Below, piece by piece: positions 24,844-34,353 of a stretch of DNA of 64,000 bases; position 1 is the first letter of the stretch, and each line of letters opens with the position of its first letter. A model generated the notes under the pieces. That model made no database searches. It was not told the DNA's origin and worked only from the letters and a program-made list of their open reading frames with translations. Source of the DNA: Anaerolineae bacterium (GTDB taxonomy: Bacteria > Chloroflexota > Anaerolineae > Caldilineales > Caldilineaceae); the NCBI GenBank assembly GCA_030432295.1, contig JAUIHI010000031.1, positions 18,170 through 82,169 of the forward strand, given 5' to 3'. Position numbers and translations under genes: made by a program.

Positions 24844-26175
24844 ATGCCCCCCGTAACCCTGCAAGCCCCATCCAAACTCACCAGCGGCGTCATCGCGCCG
24901 CCACCGGCCTTTCACATTATGCTCAAACCCCGAGGCGCCATCTGCAACCTGGACTGCCACTACTGCTACTTTCTGAGCAAAGAGGCGATGTATCCGGGCA
25001 GCAAATTCCGTATGGACGAGGCGCTGCTGGAGGAGTATACGAAGCAGTACATTGCGGGCCAGCGGGTTCCCGAAGTGACCTTTGCCTGGCAGGGTGGTGA
25101 GCCGACGCTGATGGGGCTGGAATTTTTCCAGAAATCGGTGGAGTTCCAGCAGAAGCACAAGCGGCCAGGGATGCGGGTGGAGAATGCGCTGCAAACCAAT
25201 GGCACGCTCCTGGACGACGACTGGGCTGCCTTCTTCGCCAAGAACGACTTCCTCATCGGCCTGAGTATGGACGGCCCGCAACATCTCCACGACGCCTACC
25301 GGGTGGACAAAGGCGGCGCGCCCACCTGGGAAAAAGTGATGCGGGCGGCCCGGCTGCTCCACAAGCACGGGGTGCGCTTCAACATTCTGACGACGGTCCA
25401 CGCAGCCAACGCGCCCCATCCGGTGGAGGTCTACCGTTTCCTGCGCGACGAAGTGAAGACCGAATTTATGCAGTTCATCCCGATTGTGGAACGGGACAAC
25501 GAGACCGGCTATCAGGAGGGGGACGACGTAAAGGACCGCTCGGTGAGTGCCGAGCAGTACGGCCAGTTTCTGATCGGCATCTTTGAGGAGTGGGTGCGCC
25601 GGGATGTGGGGAAGGTCTTTGTGCAGATATTCGATGTAGCACTGGCGGCCTACAGCGGCAACCGGCCCGGTCTCTGCATCTTCGAGGAGACCTGCGGATC
25701 AGCCCTGGCGATGGAGCACAACGGCGATCTCTTCTCCTGCGACCACTACGTGGAACCCAACTATCTGCTGGGCAACATCCAGGAGATTCCGCTGATCGAA
25801 ATGGTCGGCTCTGCGGGTCAGCGCAAGTTTGGCACGGACAAACGGGACACTCTGCCCCAATACTGCCTGGACTGTGAAGTGAAGTTCGTCTGCAACGGCG
25901 GCTGTCCCAAGAACCGTTTCATCCTCACACCGGATGGCGAGCCGGGGCTGAATTACCTGTGCGCGGGCTACCGGGCCTTCTTCAACCACGTGCGCCCGTA
26001 TATGAACTTTATGACCAACGAACTGAACAATCGCCGCGCCCCAGCCAATATTATGGGCTATCTGGCCCAGCAGGACAAGCGATTGGAAGAGCTATTCAAC
26101 CGCACCAACCGCAACGATCCCTGCCCCTGTGGCAGCGGCAAGAAGTTCAAGCAGTGCCACGGGCGGAATCGATAG
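24844..26175 (+). CDS. Radical SAM/SPASM enzyme, anaerobic sulfatase maturase-like, with C-terminal SEC-C motif
   Basis: 443 residues. Radical SAM cluster ligands C34, C38, C41 ([12 protein letters not shown]), conserved [10 protein letters not shown], then SPASM-domain cysteines ([47 protein letters not shown]) for two further Fe-S clusters. These are features of anSME, which converts an active-site Cys/Ser of sulfatases to formylglycine. The last 25 residues form a SEC-C zinc motif ([17 protein letters not shown]). No sulfatase is in the window; the substrate could be encoded elsewhere or be another peptide. GGAGAAG precedes ATG 24844. Confidence 0.88.
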   Translation: MPPVTLQAPSKLTSGVIAPPPAFHIMLKPRGAICNLDCHYCYFLSKEAMYPGSKFRMDEALLEEYTKQYIAGQRVPEVTFAWQGGEPTLMGLEFFQKSVEFQQKHKRPGMRVENALQTNGTLLDDDWAAFFAKNDFLIGLSMDGPQHLHDAYRVDKGGAPTWEKVMRAARLLHKHGVRFNILTTVHAANAPHPVEVYRFLRDEVKTEFMQFIPIVERDNETGYQEGDDVKDRSVSAEQYGQFLIGIFEEWVRRDVGKVFVQIFDVALAAYSGNRPGLCIFEETCGSALAMEHNGDLFSCDHYVEPNYLLGNIQEIPLIEMVGSAGQRKFGTDKRDTLPQYCLDCEVKFVCNGGCPKNRFILTPDGEPGLNYLCAGYRAFFNHVRPYMNFMTNELNNRRAPANIMGYLAQQDKRLEELFNRTNRNDPCPCGSGKKFKQCHGRNR

Positions 26176-26184
26176 AAAGTCCGA

Positions 26185-27546
26185 TCAGGCCAGTTCAATC
26201 GTTTTCCAATGGCCCGAACGGAAACGAATGAGATAGACAAAAGCCAGCCCGCCCAGATAGAGCAGCGCGCCGGCCCACGCACCGGCCAGCCCCGCGTCGA
26301 AGTGGTAGATGAGCAGCCAGACCAGCGGGATAAACATTCCCCAGGCCATAATCGAGCGGGCGGCCATTGTGAATGTCGTGTCGCCCGCGCCGTTGAGCGC
26401 ACCGGCCAGGACAATCCCCAGCGCGTCGAAGACCTGATAGAAGGCGATCAGGCGCATGACAAAGACGCCCGCCTCGATGACCGACTGTTCCTGGCTGAAA
26501 ATCCCCATCAGTCGCGCGGGCGCGATGAGATAGCTCAGCCCGATCAGACCCATCCCCAACATTGCCAGCCCCACTGCCCGATAGGTCACCTTTTCCGCGA
26601 TCTCCGGCTGTTTCGCTCCCAAATTCTGGGAGACCAGACTGGAAGTTGCCATACTGACCGCAATGCCGAAAGTAAACGAGACGCTGAGAAATTGCAGAGC
26701 GATCTGATTGGCGGCCAGAATGTCCGTGCCCAGCCGGGCCAGCAGGGCGAAGAAGGCGCTGAACGAGGCGATTTCGATGAAGTCACCTGCGCCCATTGGC
26801 AGCCCCACTTTGAGCACTGCTTTCAACTCCGCCCAGGATGCCAGCCTGAACCTACCCGTGCCAAATTCCTGGCGGCTGGAACGGGACCAGAGAATCCATG
26901 CGCTCAGAGCTGCGTTGATACCGTTGGCGATGAGGGTGGCGTAGGCCGCACCAGCCACGCCCAGGGCCGGCGCGCCCAGATTGCCCAGAACCAGCATCCA
27001 GTCCAACAGAATGTTGCTGAGTACGGTAATCCAGGCCAGAATCATCGGCGTGCGGGAATTGCCCCGCCCCACCAGAAAGCCCCAGACTACCGCGCTGAAC
27101 ATCACCAGCGGAATCTCGAAGGCCCGGATGCTGAGATAGGTGGTGCCCATCTCTCGCACAGCGGGGCTGTCGCTGGGGGCTGCCACCGACATCAGCCCAG
27201 CGAAGAGGGAGGGAAGGAAGACAACCAGCAGACTCAGCCACACAACCATATTCAGGCTGCGCCAGATGGCTGTGCCGATTCGTTCGGGCTGATCTGCGCC
27301 GTAGGCTCTGCCCACAAAGACGACTGTGCTGTTGGCCGCTCCCCGGAATAACATCAGAAGCGCAAAGAACATCACACTGGAAAGTCCCACCGATGCCAGG
27401 GCTTCGGTGCTGATCCGGGAGACGAAATAGGTATCCACCACACCCAACAGGGTCTGGGAGAGATTCTGTAGAACGAGTGGACTCGCCAGCAGCGCGATCT
27501 GGCGGGTCAGCCCGGAGCGTTGGCTGGCTTCCATGCGAATTTTCAT
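26185..27546 (-). CDS. MATE family efflux transporter
   Basis: 453 residues, about twelve membrane helices. N-terminal family block RQIALLASPLVLQNLSQTLLGVVDTYFVSRIS; the second half repeats the pattern (GLPMGAGDFIEIASFSAFFALLARLGTDILAANQIALQ). Start ATG 27546 with AGGG upstream; an in-frame ATG at 27534 is possible. The family exports drugs or metabolites in exchange for Na+ or H+. It runs convergently towards the maturase gene with 9 bases between stops. Confidence 0.9.
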   Translation of the reverse strand: MKIRMEASQRSGLTRQIALLASPLVLQNLSQTLLGVVDTYFVSRISTEALASVGLSSVMFFALLMLFRGAANSTVVFVGRAYGADQPERIGTAIWRSLNMVVWLSLLVVFLPSLFAGLMSVAAPSDSPAVREMGTTYLSIRAFEIPLVMFSAVVWGFLVGRGNSRTPMILAWITVLSNILLDWMLVLGNLGAPALGVAGAAYATLIANGINAALSAWILWSRSSRQEFGTGRFRLASWAELKAVLKVGLPMGAGDFIEIASFSAFFALLARLGTDILAANQIALQFLSVSFTFGIAVSMATSSLVSQNLGAKQPEIAEKVTYRAVGLAMLGMGLIGLSYLIAPARLMGIFSQEQSVIEAGVFVMRLIAFYQVFDALGIVLAGALNGAGDTTFTMAARSIMAWGMFIPLVWLLIYHFDAGLAGAWAGALLYLGGLAFVYLIRFRSGHWKTIELA

Positions 27547-27617
27547 GCAAAATGCCCTATTGAGAAGTTTTTTGCAGCCGGGAAAAAGCCCAGCCACCTA
27601 TTGTATCCTGTCAACAC

Positions 27618-27656
27618 AAAAAGGCCACAGGAGCGTTCTGCTCCTGTGGCCTTTTT
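27618..27656 (-). terminator. Intrinsic terminator after the acidic coiled-coil gene
   Basis: Perfect 17-bp stem AAAAAGGCCACAGGAGC and complement, 5-base loop, T-runs on both strands; 17 bases past the stop at 27673. Confidence 0.9.
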
Positions 27657-27672
27657 GCGCGACTATACGCAA

Positions 27673-28140
27673 TCATGCAACATCTTCGCCATCAGCTTTT
27701 TCCACAGGAATATCCTGAGCGGCGTCGTCTTGCTTGGGTTGGCTGGCACGCTTTTTCTCCAAATCCTGGGTGAATTCCTGTAGCTCCTGGGCCACAGTCT
27801 GCAAACCTTTGGTCACGCCTTCTTTCAATTCTGCCGTGACTTGGCTGGTGCGCACTTTCTCCACCACTTTGCCTGCCTGTTCTTTCAACTCCTGGCCCTG
27901 CTCACTCTCATTGAACTGCTTGAGAATCGACTCCACATTGTCCACCAGAGAGCGCAACCCCCGATTCAGGTCGGTCTCCAATTGGTGGCGCTGTTCGCTG
28001 TTCCAGGCGGCCCGCACAGCCTCTCCGAAGGACTCGGCCAGCCGGTTCAGTTCGTCGCCGATGTCGTCCTTGTGGGTCTCTGGCTGCGGCGCTGAATCGT
28101 CGCCAGCGGTGCTTTCCGGGGATTTCTCTTCTTCGTTCAT
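27673..28140 (-). CDS. Acidic helical protein of unknown function
   Basis: 155 residues from ATG 28140 (GGAGAA 7 bases upstream). Glu/Asp/Gln-rich, predicted almost wholly helical with amphipathic repeats (LNRLAESFGEAVRAAW, LKEQAGKVVEKVRTSQVTAELKEGV, LQTVAQELQEFTQDLEKK). No signal peptide or membrane segment. It resembles small proteins annotated only as hypothetical in environmental bacteria. Has its own terminator. Function unknown. Confidence 0.7.
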   Translation of the reverse strand: MNEEEKSPESTAGDDSAPQPETHKDDIGDELNRLAESFGEAVRAAWNSEQRHQLETDLNRGLRSLVDNVESILKQFNESEQGQELKEQAGKVVEKVRTSQVTAELKEGVTKGLQTVAQELQEFTQDLEKKRASQPKQDDAAQDIPVEKADGEDVA

Positions 28141-28226
28141 TGTGTTTTCTCCATCTGATTCTGGTTGGCAATTGTTCAAAACAGCATTCAATTCGCACTA
28201 CGCACACCGGCTCAGATTGTCGCGGG

Positions 28227-31097
28227 CTAGGGAGAATCCAGCGCTATCGGGTATGTGTCGCCGATGATTTCGCCATTTACAACGACAGGCAGGCGCACAC
28301 CGCTGCTCGGCTCATACAGGCCAATCAGCGCGGTCAATCCCGGCGTCCCAGAAGGAGAAGGGCTGAGAATGTGGGGATCGACAATAATCTCGCCCGGCGT
28401 CCAGGTGTTGCTGGGCGCGGCCGTCTGCTTGCGCCCCGGCACGCCGTCGTCCTGGGCCAGCCGATTCCCTGCGCTGTCGTTGAGGTGGACGAAAACGTTG
28501 TGGGGGGGCAAGAGCGTCTGCTCCACCCGCCAGTAGAGCGTCAGTTCCAGCGTCCCACCCTCAGCCGCGGCAGTGTCGTAGCCGAGGAGGGTGGCGTGGG
28601 AACCAAAGAGCGCAGGTTGTTCCAACGGGTGTTGGGGCTGGGGCGCTTCAAAGGAGACCGCCCGGCGTACAATCGGCAGCGCGGACAAAGCCACGGGAAC
28701 GCTCTTTGCGCCGGTCTCCGGGTCGCGCAGACCCGCCACCAGACGGTATTCCCCTGGCGACAGAGACGCTGGCAGATAGAAGGAGACAGGCAACCGCATT
28801 TGACTTCCCAGCGGCCAGCTTGCCACGGGGAAATCGGGCAGGGGCCAGCCTTCCCACCCGGCCACCCCGTCGCCGTTGCTGTCCAGCAGACTGACGTAGA
28901 GTTCCCAGGCGGTGGAAGGGGGCTGATCCACTTGCACGAAGAGGCTCAGATTCATCTGCGCACCAGCCAGGGTTGGCACAGCCGAGTCAAAGCCGGACGC
29001 GCCCAGAAAGTCGATGCCGTCCCGTGTCACTGGCTCAGGCAAGGCCATTTGCATGGGCAGACGCAGGCTGGGCAAAGGCGTTGCAGGCGGGTCAATTTGC
29101 AGACTGCCGATCCTCGCCACATCGGACAGGCCCTGGGCGTCAGAGACCGGATAGAGCCAGTCGTCCTCAGCGGGACCGACGCCCAACGCCAGATGATAGA
29201 ATCCTGGGGGTAGACCGGGTGGAATCAGCAGGCCAACCCGATCCAATCCGGCCCGATCCAACCCAACCCGATCAGCGACGGGCGGCCAATCGCCCAAGGG
29301 CGAATAGTCCCGCTGTGCCCAGATTCGGTTTTCGTCGTCTTCCAGGCGCAGGGTCACACGCAGGGCCTGGGCCGGGAGTGCATCCCAGCCCAACGCCACA
29401 GCCAACACAGCATTGGCAGAGGGCAGAGTATCCGCGCCCATCCCCGCTGAGCGCAACTGGACAGCCGCAAAGTCCGCCGATGAATCAGCCGCGGTCGGAA
29501 TGTCCGCCCGCGCCCAAGCGCTGAGCCGTGTAGTTGGGCTGTACCAGCGGTTCTCAAAATTGACCGTTGCTTTCCCATTGGAAGAAGGGCTTGTCGAGCG
29601 CAAATAGGCTTCGATCTCCCCTTCCAGTATCCCTCCCAGAGAGAGATGGGCGGGAAACCAGAGTTTGCCCTGTTCCAGTGCCCTGTCAATAGCGGTTTGC
29701 ACCGAGCCATCCCAGGCCGTGGACGGGGTGAGCAACGGCCACGGCCCGTACAATCCGCTTTCCCCCCAAACCGGCGCATAGGCCCGCCAGTAGCCCACCT
29801 GCCAGGGGAAGACGGCCAGGACAGTATCCGTATCGCTGCCCTGCTGCACAGTCTGCCGGATGAGGGGTCGATAGTCGTCGTCGGTGTAGCGGGGCACAGT
29901 ATAGAAACTCCAGACACCCACGCTGGCCCCTATCAGCAGCCCAGCCAGAACGGCCGCGACGCCTCCCCGCGCCCAGGCCAGATGCGTCTGCATCAGATCA
30001 TCCAGCCAGAGGGCCAGCAGCAGCAGAAAATAGGGCAGCACAAAGAGCAGAACCCGCTCGCCGCCAACGGGGAAGAAGGGCAGGCGCAGGTTGAGAAGGA
30101 AACCCGCGGCGAAGGGGAGGAGAAGAAGGCTGGCGAGTAGGGATTGGGGATTGGAGATTGGAGATTGGAGATTGGGGATTGGGAAGTGACGATTAGTTGA
30201 TACCCGCAAAATCAGGAGAAGCAGGAGCACAATCAGCGCCAGCCAGTGGACATTGGCGAGCCAGGGCAGGTCGGGCGGGATGTGGCCGACGGTGAAGGCG
30301 GTCAGGTGATGCAGGGTGTAGGCGGCCAGCCCCAGTGGGCGGTCTGCATCCTCCACAATCTTCTGGCTGACGTAGGGAACGAGCTGAGGCACAGCGTAGA
30401 GCAGCCAGGGCAGATAGGCCAGGGCGACGGCGATCCAGGCGGCAGCCAAGGGCAGGAGTCGGCGTAGCTGGCGGCGGAAATGCCAGAGCGCCCACAGGCC
30501 GTGGCAGAGGGGCAGAAGGGCCGCGTAGTATTCGGTGTAGAGGAGAGCCGTCGTCGCGGCCGCATAGCCTGCCCAATCCCATCGACTGGATCCTATGCCC
30601 GCCCCTCGCCCCTCACCCGTCGCCAACCGCCAAAAGAAGCCGGTACTCACTATCCCCAGGAGCATCTCCAACCCGTACATGCGCACTTCCTGGCTGTAGA
30701 AGATGTGGATGGGGCTGAGTGCCAGCAGAAGCAGCGCCAAAAGCGCCGCCCGCTGTCGGGCAGGGTAGAAAAGCCGAGCCAACCACCAGATCGCGGGCAG
30801 CGAGAGCAGACCGATCAGCACAGAAAAGGAACGCAGAAACAGGGGAGAAGCCGAACCGAAGCTGTTCAGCCAGAGATGGAGCAGCGCGTAGTAGAGAGGT
30901 GGGTGGATGTCCTGGGCGGTCAGGCGGGCCATCTGCCCCAGAGATTCGGTGGCAAAATAGACCGAATAGCCCTCATCCCACCAGAGAGGCTGCCACTCCA
31001 AACGGAGCAGACGCAGGCCGAGTCCGATGGCGCAGAGCAGAAGAGGCAGCCAACGGTTGTAGTGGTATTGGGGATTGGATATTGGGTGTTTCGTCAC
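28227..31097 (-). CDS. GT-C type membrane glycosyltransferase with C-terminal beta-sandwich
   Basis: 956 residues. Multi-spanning N-terminal part (about 12-430) with GT-C motifs WWDEGYSVYF (catalytic Asp after TM1) and QDIHPPLYYALLHLW, as in the ArnT/PMT-like GT39 or GT83 groups that use lipid-linked sugars. The C-terminal 500 residues are outside and end with a domain of the form LLGYD...LYWRVE...VFVHLND...AQDDG...W-PGEIIVD...GLYEPSSGVRLPV. The start (GTG 31097) lies in a repeat and lacks a clear ribosome site. A second repeat is translated in frame at 30138-30186. Probably glycosylates surface proteins or polymers. Confidence 0.8.
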   Translation of the reverse strand: MTKHPISNPQYHYNRWLPLLLCAIGLGLRLLRLEWQPLWWDEGYSVYFATESLGQMARLTAQDIHPPLYYALLHLWLNSFGSASPLFLRSFSVLIGLLSLPAIWWLARLFYPARQRAALLALLLLALSPIHIFYSQEVRMYGLEMLLGIVSTGFFWRLATGEGRGAGIGSSRWDWAGYAAATTALLYTEYYAALLPLCHGLWALWHFRRQLRRLLPLAAAWIAVALAYLPWLLYAVPQLVPYVSQKIVEDADRPLGLAAYTLHHLTAFTVGHIPPDLPWLANVHWLALIVLLLLLILRVSTNRHFPIPNLQSPISNPQSLLASLLLLPFAAGFLLNLRLPFFPVGGERVLLFVLPYFLLLLALWLDDLMQTHLAWARGGVAAVLAGLLIGASVGVWSFYTVPRYTDDDYRPLIRQTVQQGSDTDTVLAVFPWQVGYWRAYAPVWGESGLYGPWPLLTPSTAWDGSVQTAIDRALEQGKLWFPAHLSLGGILEGEIEAYLRSTSPSSNGKATVNFENRWYSPTTRLSAWARADIPTAADSSADFAAVQLRSAGMGADTLPSANAVLAVALGWDALPAQALRVTLRLEDDENRIWAQRDYSPLGDWPPVADRVGLDRAGLDRVGLLIPPGLPPGFYHLALGVGPAEDDWLYPVSDAQGLSDVARIGSLQIDPPATPLPSLRLPMQMALPEPVTRDGIDFLGASGFDSAVPTLAGAQMNLSLFVQVDQPPSTAWELYVSLLDSNGDGVAGWEGWPLPDFPVASWPLGSQMRLPVSFYLPASLSPGEYRLVAGLRDPETGAKSVPVALSALPIVRRAVSFEAPQPQHPLEQPALFGSHATLLGYDTAAAEGGTLELTLYWRVEQTLLPPHNVFVHLNDSAGNRLAQDDGVPGRKQTAAPSNTWTPGEIIVDPHILSPSPSGTPGLTALIGLYEPSSGVRLPVVVNGEIIGDTYPIALDSP
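30138..30186. repeat. ATTGGAG tandem repeat inside the GT-C gene
   Basis: Tandem heptamers of GGATTGG(A/G)(G/A) type, read on the minus strand as FPIPNLQSPISNPQS between two membrane segments. Same family as intergenic copies at 31069, 45549, 47934 and 57397. It keeps the frame open, so it adds a loop rather than breaking the gene. Confidence 0.75.
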
Positions 31098-31219
31098 GGG
31101 TGATCCAGAGGGGAAGCCACCAGCAAACAGCGATCAGTGCGGGTATACCGTCACAGATCACTGCCTGCTGTTGGCTGTTCACTATTTGTTTGTCTCAACC
31201 ACAGTACCCAATACCGACC

Positions 31220-32170
31220 TTAGGGTACAACCCAGCGGGGAAGGAAGATTCGGATATCGCCAGAAGCGGCGTAATCCCAGGCATCGGCAACCTGATTGCC
31301 GCCCATATCGGTCACGAACGCCCGGTAGTTACCCACAGGGCCGCCGGGAATCTCCAATTTCGCATTGTAGATAAACTCGCTGGCCAAGCCCGGATCACCG
31401 TGACGGAAAGTCGGTATATCCTCAAAAATTGTTTCGCTGCGCCCCTGGGGACCCTCGACAACCAGCTTGTAGCCGCCGACGCCGCCGCCATCTGGACAAC
31501 GCTGCTTACACAGGGTTCCGTAGAAGGTGATCAACGGGCTGCTATTGCTCCGCGGCTCAACGTAATCCCCTTTTTGCAGGGTGAAAACAGGCGCGGGGAC
31601 CGGCGTCGGCTCTGCCGGGGCCGGTGTGGCCGTGGGCGCGGGTGGTACGGTCGGCGGCGGCGCGGGGATGTCCGCGGCTATGGCTACCCCATCCACAGAG
31701 CCGCTGGTGTCCACCAGAAAATCGGCAATCCAGACGTTCTGCCCATTGAGACAACAAAGCTGCCACCAATCCCCCGCTGGATTTTTGCCCACAATCTCGA
31801 ACTCAGCCCCCCGTTCCAATGTGCCAGCCAGCGCGTAATTGGTCCCCGGCCCGGTGCGCACATTGGCCTGGGCATTGGTAATCACCGCTTTGGCCTGCTG
31901 CGGCGCGGGTGTATCCGTGGCTGTGGGTTCAGCCACCGGCGCTTCGGTCGCGGGCACTTCCGCGGCCGGTGCTGCATTGGCCGGCTCCGGCGTGAAGGTG
32001 GCTGTTTCTGCAGCCGCCACAGGTTGGGGTGCAGCTTGCAGAGGGGTGGGCGTGAAGGTGGGCCGGGGGGTGCGGGTGGGCAGTGCAACTACCTCCGGCT
32101 CCTCTGGTCCACAGCCAGCCAACGCAAATAATAGGACAAAAAGAAAAATATATATACTCGAAATCTTCAT
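31220..32170 (-). CDS. Lipoprotein with bacterial SH3 domain
   Basis: 316 residues: signal peptide with lipobox LAGC (Cys 20), Thr/Pro/Ala linker to about 95, an SH3b domain (ANVRTGPGTNYALAGTLERGAEFEIVGKNPAGDWWQLCCLNGQNVWI), second Pro-rich linker, and a C-terminal beta-rich domain (YVEPRSNSSPLITFYGTLC... to FLPRWVVP). Anchored outside the membrane. SH3b domains usually bind cell-wall peptides. Paralogue of the next gene upstream; both carry an unusual adjacent Cys pair in WWQLCC/WYRICC. Confidence 0.82.
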   Translation of the reverse strand: MKISSIYIFLFVLLFALAGCGPEEPEVVALPTRTPRPTFTPTPLQAAPQPVAAAETATFTPEPANAAPAAEVPATEAPVAEPTATDTPAPQQAKAVITNAQANVRTGPGTNYALAGTLERGAEFEIVGKNPAGDWWQLCCLNGQNVWIADFLVDTSGSVDGVAIAADIPAPPPTVPPAPTATPAPAEPTPVPAPVFTLQKGDYVEPRSNSSPLITFYGTLCKQRCPDGGGVGGYKLVVEGPQGRSETIFEDIPTFRHGDPGLASEFIYNAKLEIPGGPVGNYRAFVTDMGGNQVADAWDYAASGDIRIFLPRWVVP

Positions 32171-32221
32171 GCTATCTCCTGTTCTCCGGTCTTCTCACAG
32201 CCCTTGCCACATCGACCCAAA

Positions 32222-33397
32222 TCAGCGTATTCGACGCCAGGCAATGTAGACCTCCCGATTGGGATTGTTTGGGTCTGTAGAGAAGAAGACCGGCTCGGAA
32301 AGTGGATTGCCCGCGCCATCTTTAACCCAGACCTTCCACGTGCCTGTACCTATCAATTGGTGTGGCGTAAGCGTCGCCGTCGCGCTGGGATAGGAGGGGC
32401 GGGGTGGATTGTAGGGTAAATACTCGTATTTGTAGTTATAGGGTTTACGATTGCCCGCACCTCTGCTGGCAGTCCAATGAAACTTCGCTTCCGGGTCGGA
32501 AGGCGCCGGGACCTTCGAATCAAAGCTGGGCAATTCCTCATTCGTATTGGGTCGATCAAAGAATACATCCGGTGCCCGGCTGTCCGCATATTGAACTTCC
32601 AAAAAATAGCCGGGCGCAGGGTCGTTCCTGAGATCATAAGCAACAACGTTGTCCGGACCAGTATAGAGAAAAACCCAAATTGTCAGAAATGGGTTGTTGC
32701 TGGGAAAAAAGAGCGGTCCCTCGGCCCGTTGAAAAGGAAAGATGTAAGGCGTCGGCGTCGGCGTCTCGGTCGGTGTCATCGTAAAGGTGGGGGTCGGCGC
32801 GGGTTCTGCCGCCACCAGTTCCACCTGAGAAACGTCGTTGACTGCACGCAGATGGGTAGCCGCCACCCACACATTTTGACCATTGACACAACAGATTCGA
32901 TACCAATCCCCCTGGGTATTCTTGCCCGTAATCGCCACAGGGATGTTGGGTCCCAACTGGGCAAAGAAGGGATAGTTCACACCCGGCCCCACACGCATAC
33001 TCACAAAGCCAGAATCGACAATCACAAAAGGCGTAGGCGTATACGTGGGCGTGGGAATCGGCGTTCCCGTGGGCTGGGGGGTGTCGGTGGCCGTGGGCGG
33101 AATCGGTGTAAAAGTAAAAGTGCTGGTGGGCGCAGGCGGAAATATCAGATTCGGCGTCACATTCGGCGGCAGAATAATCACACCGGGCGTGCCCTCGCTG
33201 CCGGGGGTGATCACAATCAACGGCTCCAGGAAATCGGGCGTGGGCGTAAATGTGGGCACAGGCTGGCGTGTGGAAATCGGTGTAGAAACCACAAGAGCCT
33301 GTTCCGCCAGGCTGAGGGACGAGCAGCCCAGCAGCAGCAGCAACCACACAGCCCCAGGGATCAGCCATAGACGAAGGCGCGCGCCCACTGATGTCAT
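32222..33397 (-). CDS. Second SH3-domain lipoprotein
   Basis: About 391 residues if started at ATG 33397 (MTSVGARLRLWL...LLLLLGCSS); ATG 33430 is possible, neither has a convincing ribosome site. Lipobox LLLGC, Thr/Pro linker (TFTPTPDF, PTATDTPQPTG), SH3b domain (SMRVGPGVNYPFFAQLGPNIPVAITGKNTQGDWYRICCVNGQNVWV), another Pro/Thr linker, then a C-terminal extracytoplasmic domain of about 160 residues (FLTIWVFLYTGPDNVVAYDL...GTWKVWVKDGAGNPL). Same architecture as its neighbour at 31220, 51 bases away, so likely one operon. Function unknown; envelope binding is inferred. Confidence 0.8.
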   Translation of the reverse strand: MTSVGARLRLWLIPGAVWLLLLLGCSSLSLAEQALVVSTPISTRQPVPTFTPTPDFLEPLIVITPGSEGTPGVIILPPNVTPNLIFPPAPTSTFTFTPIPPTATDTPQPTGTPIPTPTYTPTPFVIVDSGFVSMRVGPGVNYPFFAQLGPNIPVAITGKNTQGDWYRICCVNGQNVWVAATHLRAVNDVSQVELVAAEPAPTPTFTMTPTETPTPTPYIFPFQRAEGPLFFPSNNPFLTIWVFLYTGPDNVVAYDLRNDPAPGYFLEVQYADSRAPDVFFDRPNTNEELPSFDSKVPAPSDPEAKFHWTASRGAGNRKPYNYKYEYLPYNPPRPSYPSATATLTPHQLIGTGTWKVWVKDGAGNPLSEPVFFSTDPNNPNREVYIAWRRIR

Positions 33398-33581
33398 TTC
33401 AGATTGTTGGCTTTGTGGTAATTCACGCATCGGCCACAAGAGAAGGATAGAAGAGTATTGGAAAGACTGTCGGATAGAGTATAGCACGAAGAGAGAAACT
33501 CATCACAACAGACCGGGCCGCGCATTCCAAATTGGGTTCGGCAGCCCTGTGAATGTAAAGAGATTTTCTAGGGGGTTAAAT

Positions 33582-33610
33582 TTGTCTTTCCCGGCTTTCC
33601 CCGGTATACT
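33582..33610 (+). promoter_or_regulatory. Sigma-70 type promoter of rplI
   Basis: TTGTCT (33582-33587), 17-base spacer, TATACT (33605-33610); 46 bases to the start codon. Strongest housekeeping-like promoter seen in the window. Confidence 0.6.
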
Positions 33611-33655
33611 TATTTCGTTGTGTACCAGACGTGAAATCGAAGGGATAAACGCATA

Positions 33656-34249
33656 ATGGCGCGTATGAAAGTTTTATTGATCGAAGATGTCCCCAATTTG
33701 GGGTTGGCGGGTGAAATTCAGACCGTCGCCGCGGGCTTTGCTCGCAACTATCTGATGCCCCGCAAGGAAGCAGTTCCGGCCAGCAAAGGCGCAATCAAGC
33801 AGGCCGAAGACATTCGGCAGTCTGCCATGCGCAAACGGGCCAAAGAACGCTCGAATGCCGAAGCACAGGCCGAAATGATCAGCCAGAAGAAGCTGTTGTT
33901 CGAAGTTCGGGCGGGCGACAATGGCCGGCTGTATGGCTCTATCACCAGCAGTGATGTGGCCGAACAGTTGGAAAGTATGCTCGAATTCGAGATCGATCGC
34001 CGCCGCATTCAGTTGGACGGTATCCGAGATTTGGGCATTTTCGATGTGCCAATCCGCCTGATGCCCGATGTCGAGGCTACTTTCAAAGTGGCTGTGGTGC
34101 GGGAAGGCGAAGGCTGGGCCGATGCCGAAAAGCGTCAGGCTGCCGAAGCCGCTGCTGCCCAAGCTGCCGCCGAGCAGGCTGCTGCGGACGCGATGATAGT
34201 TGAAGCCGAAGAGAATGAGGCCGAAGCCGAAGCTGAGGACGACGAATAA
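33656..34249 (+). CDS. rplI: Large-subunit ribosomal protein L9
   Basis: 197 residues; family length is about 150. N-terminal rRNA-binding domain [38 protein letters not shown], long central helix, C-terminal domain ([25 protein letters not shown]...[25 protein letters not shown]). After about residue 150 there is an extra Ala/Glu-rich acidic tail ending EAEAEDDE. In many bacteria rplI follows rpsF-ssb-rpsR; here it stands alone with its own promoter and terminator. AAGGGA precedes ATG 33656. Confidence 0.95.
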   Translation: MARMKVLLIEDVPNLGLAGEIQTVAAGFARNYLMPRKEAVPASKGAIKQAEDIRQSAMRKRAKERSNAEAQAEMISQKKLLFEVRAGDNGRLYGSITSSDVAEQLESMLEFEIDRRRIQLDGIRDLGIFDVPIRLMPDVEATFKVAVVREGEGWADAEKRQAAEAAAAQAAAEQAAADAMIVEAEENEAEAEAEDDE

Positions 34250-34293
34250 AGTCGGTCGAAGCGTAAGCCCATTCGGGTTTCCGAAAAGCGTAC

Positions 34294-34324
34294 AAAAGGC
34301 CGTTCCCTGTGGAACGGCCTTTTT
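34294..34324 (+). terminator. rplI terminator
   Basis: 13-bp perfect stem AAAAGGCCGTTCC with CTGT loop and T-run, 44 bases past the stop. It also faces the end of the convergent GT-C gene. Confidence 0.9.
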
Positions 34325-34353
34325 CGTTTGGCAAAATGTGGCAGCCCATAACC

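Noticed and set aside
30138..30186. Possible CRISPR-like regular repeats
   Set aside because: Units are only about 7 bases with no spacers; this is a short tandem repeat.
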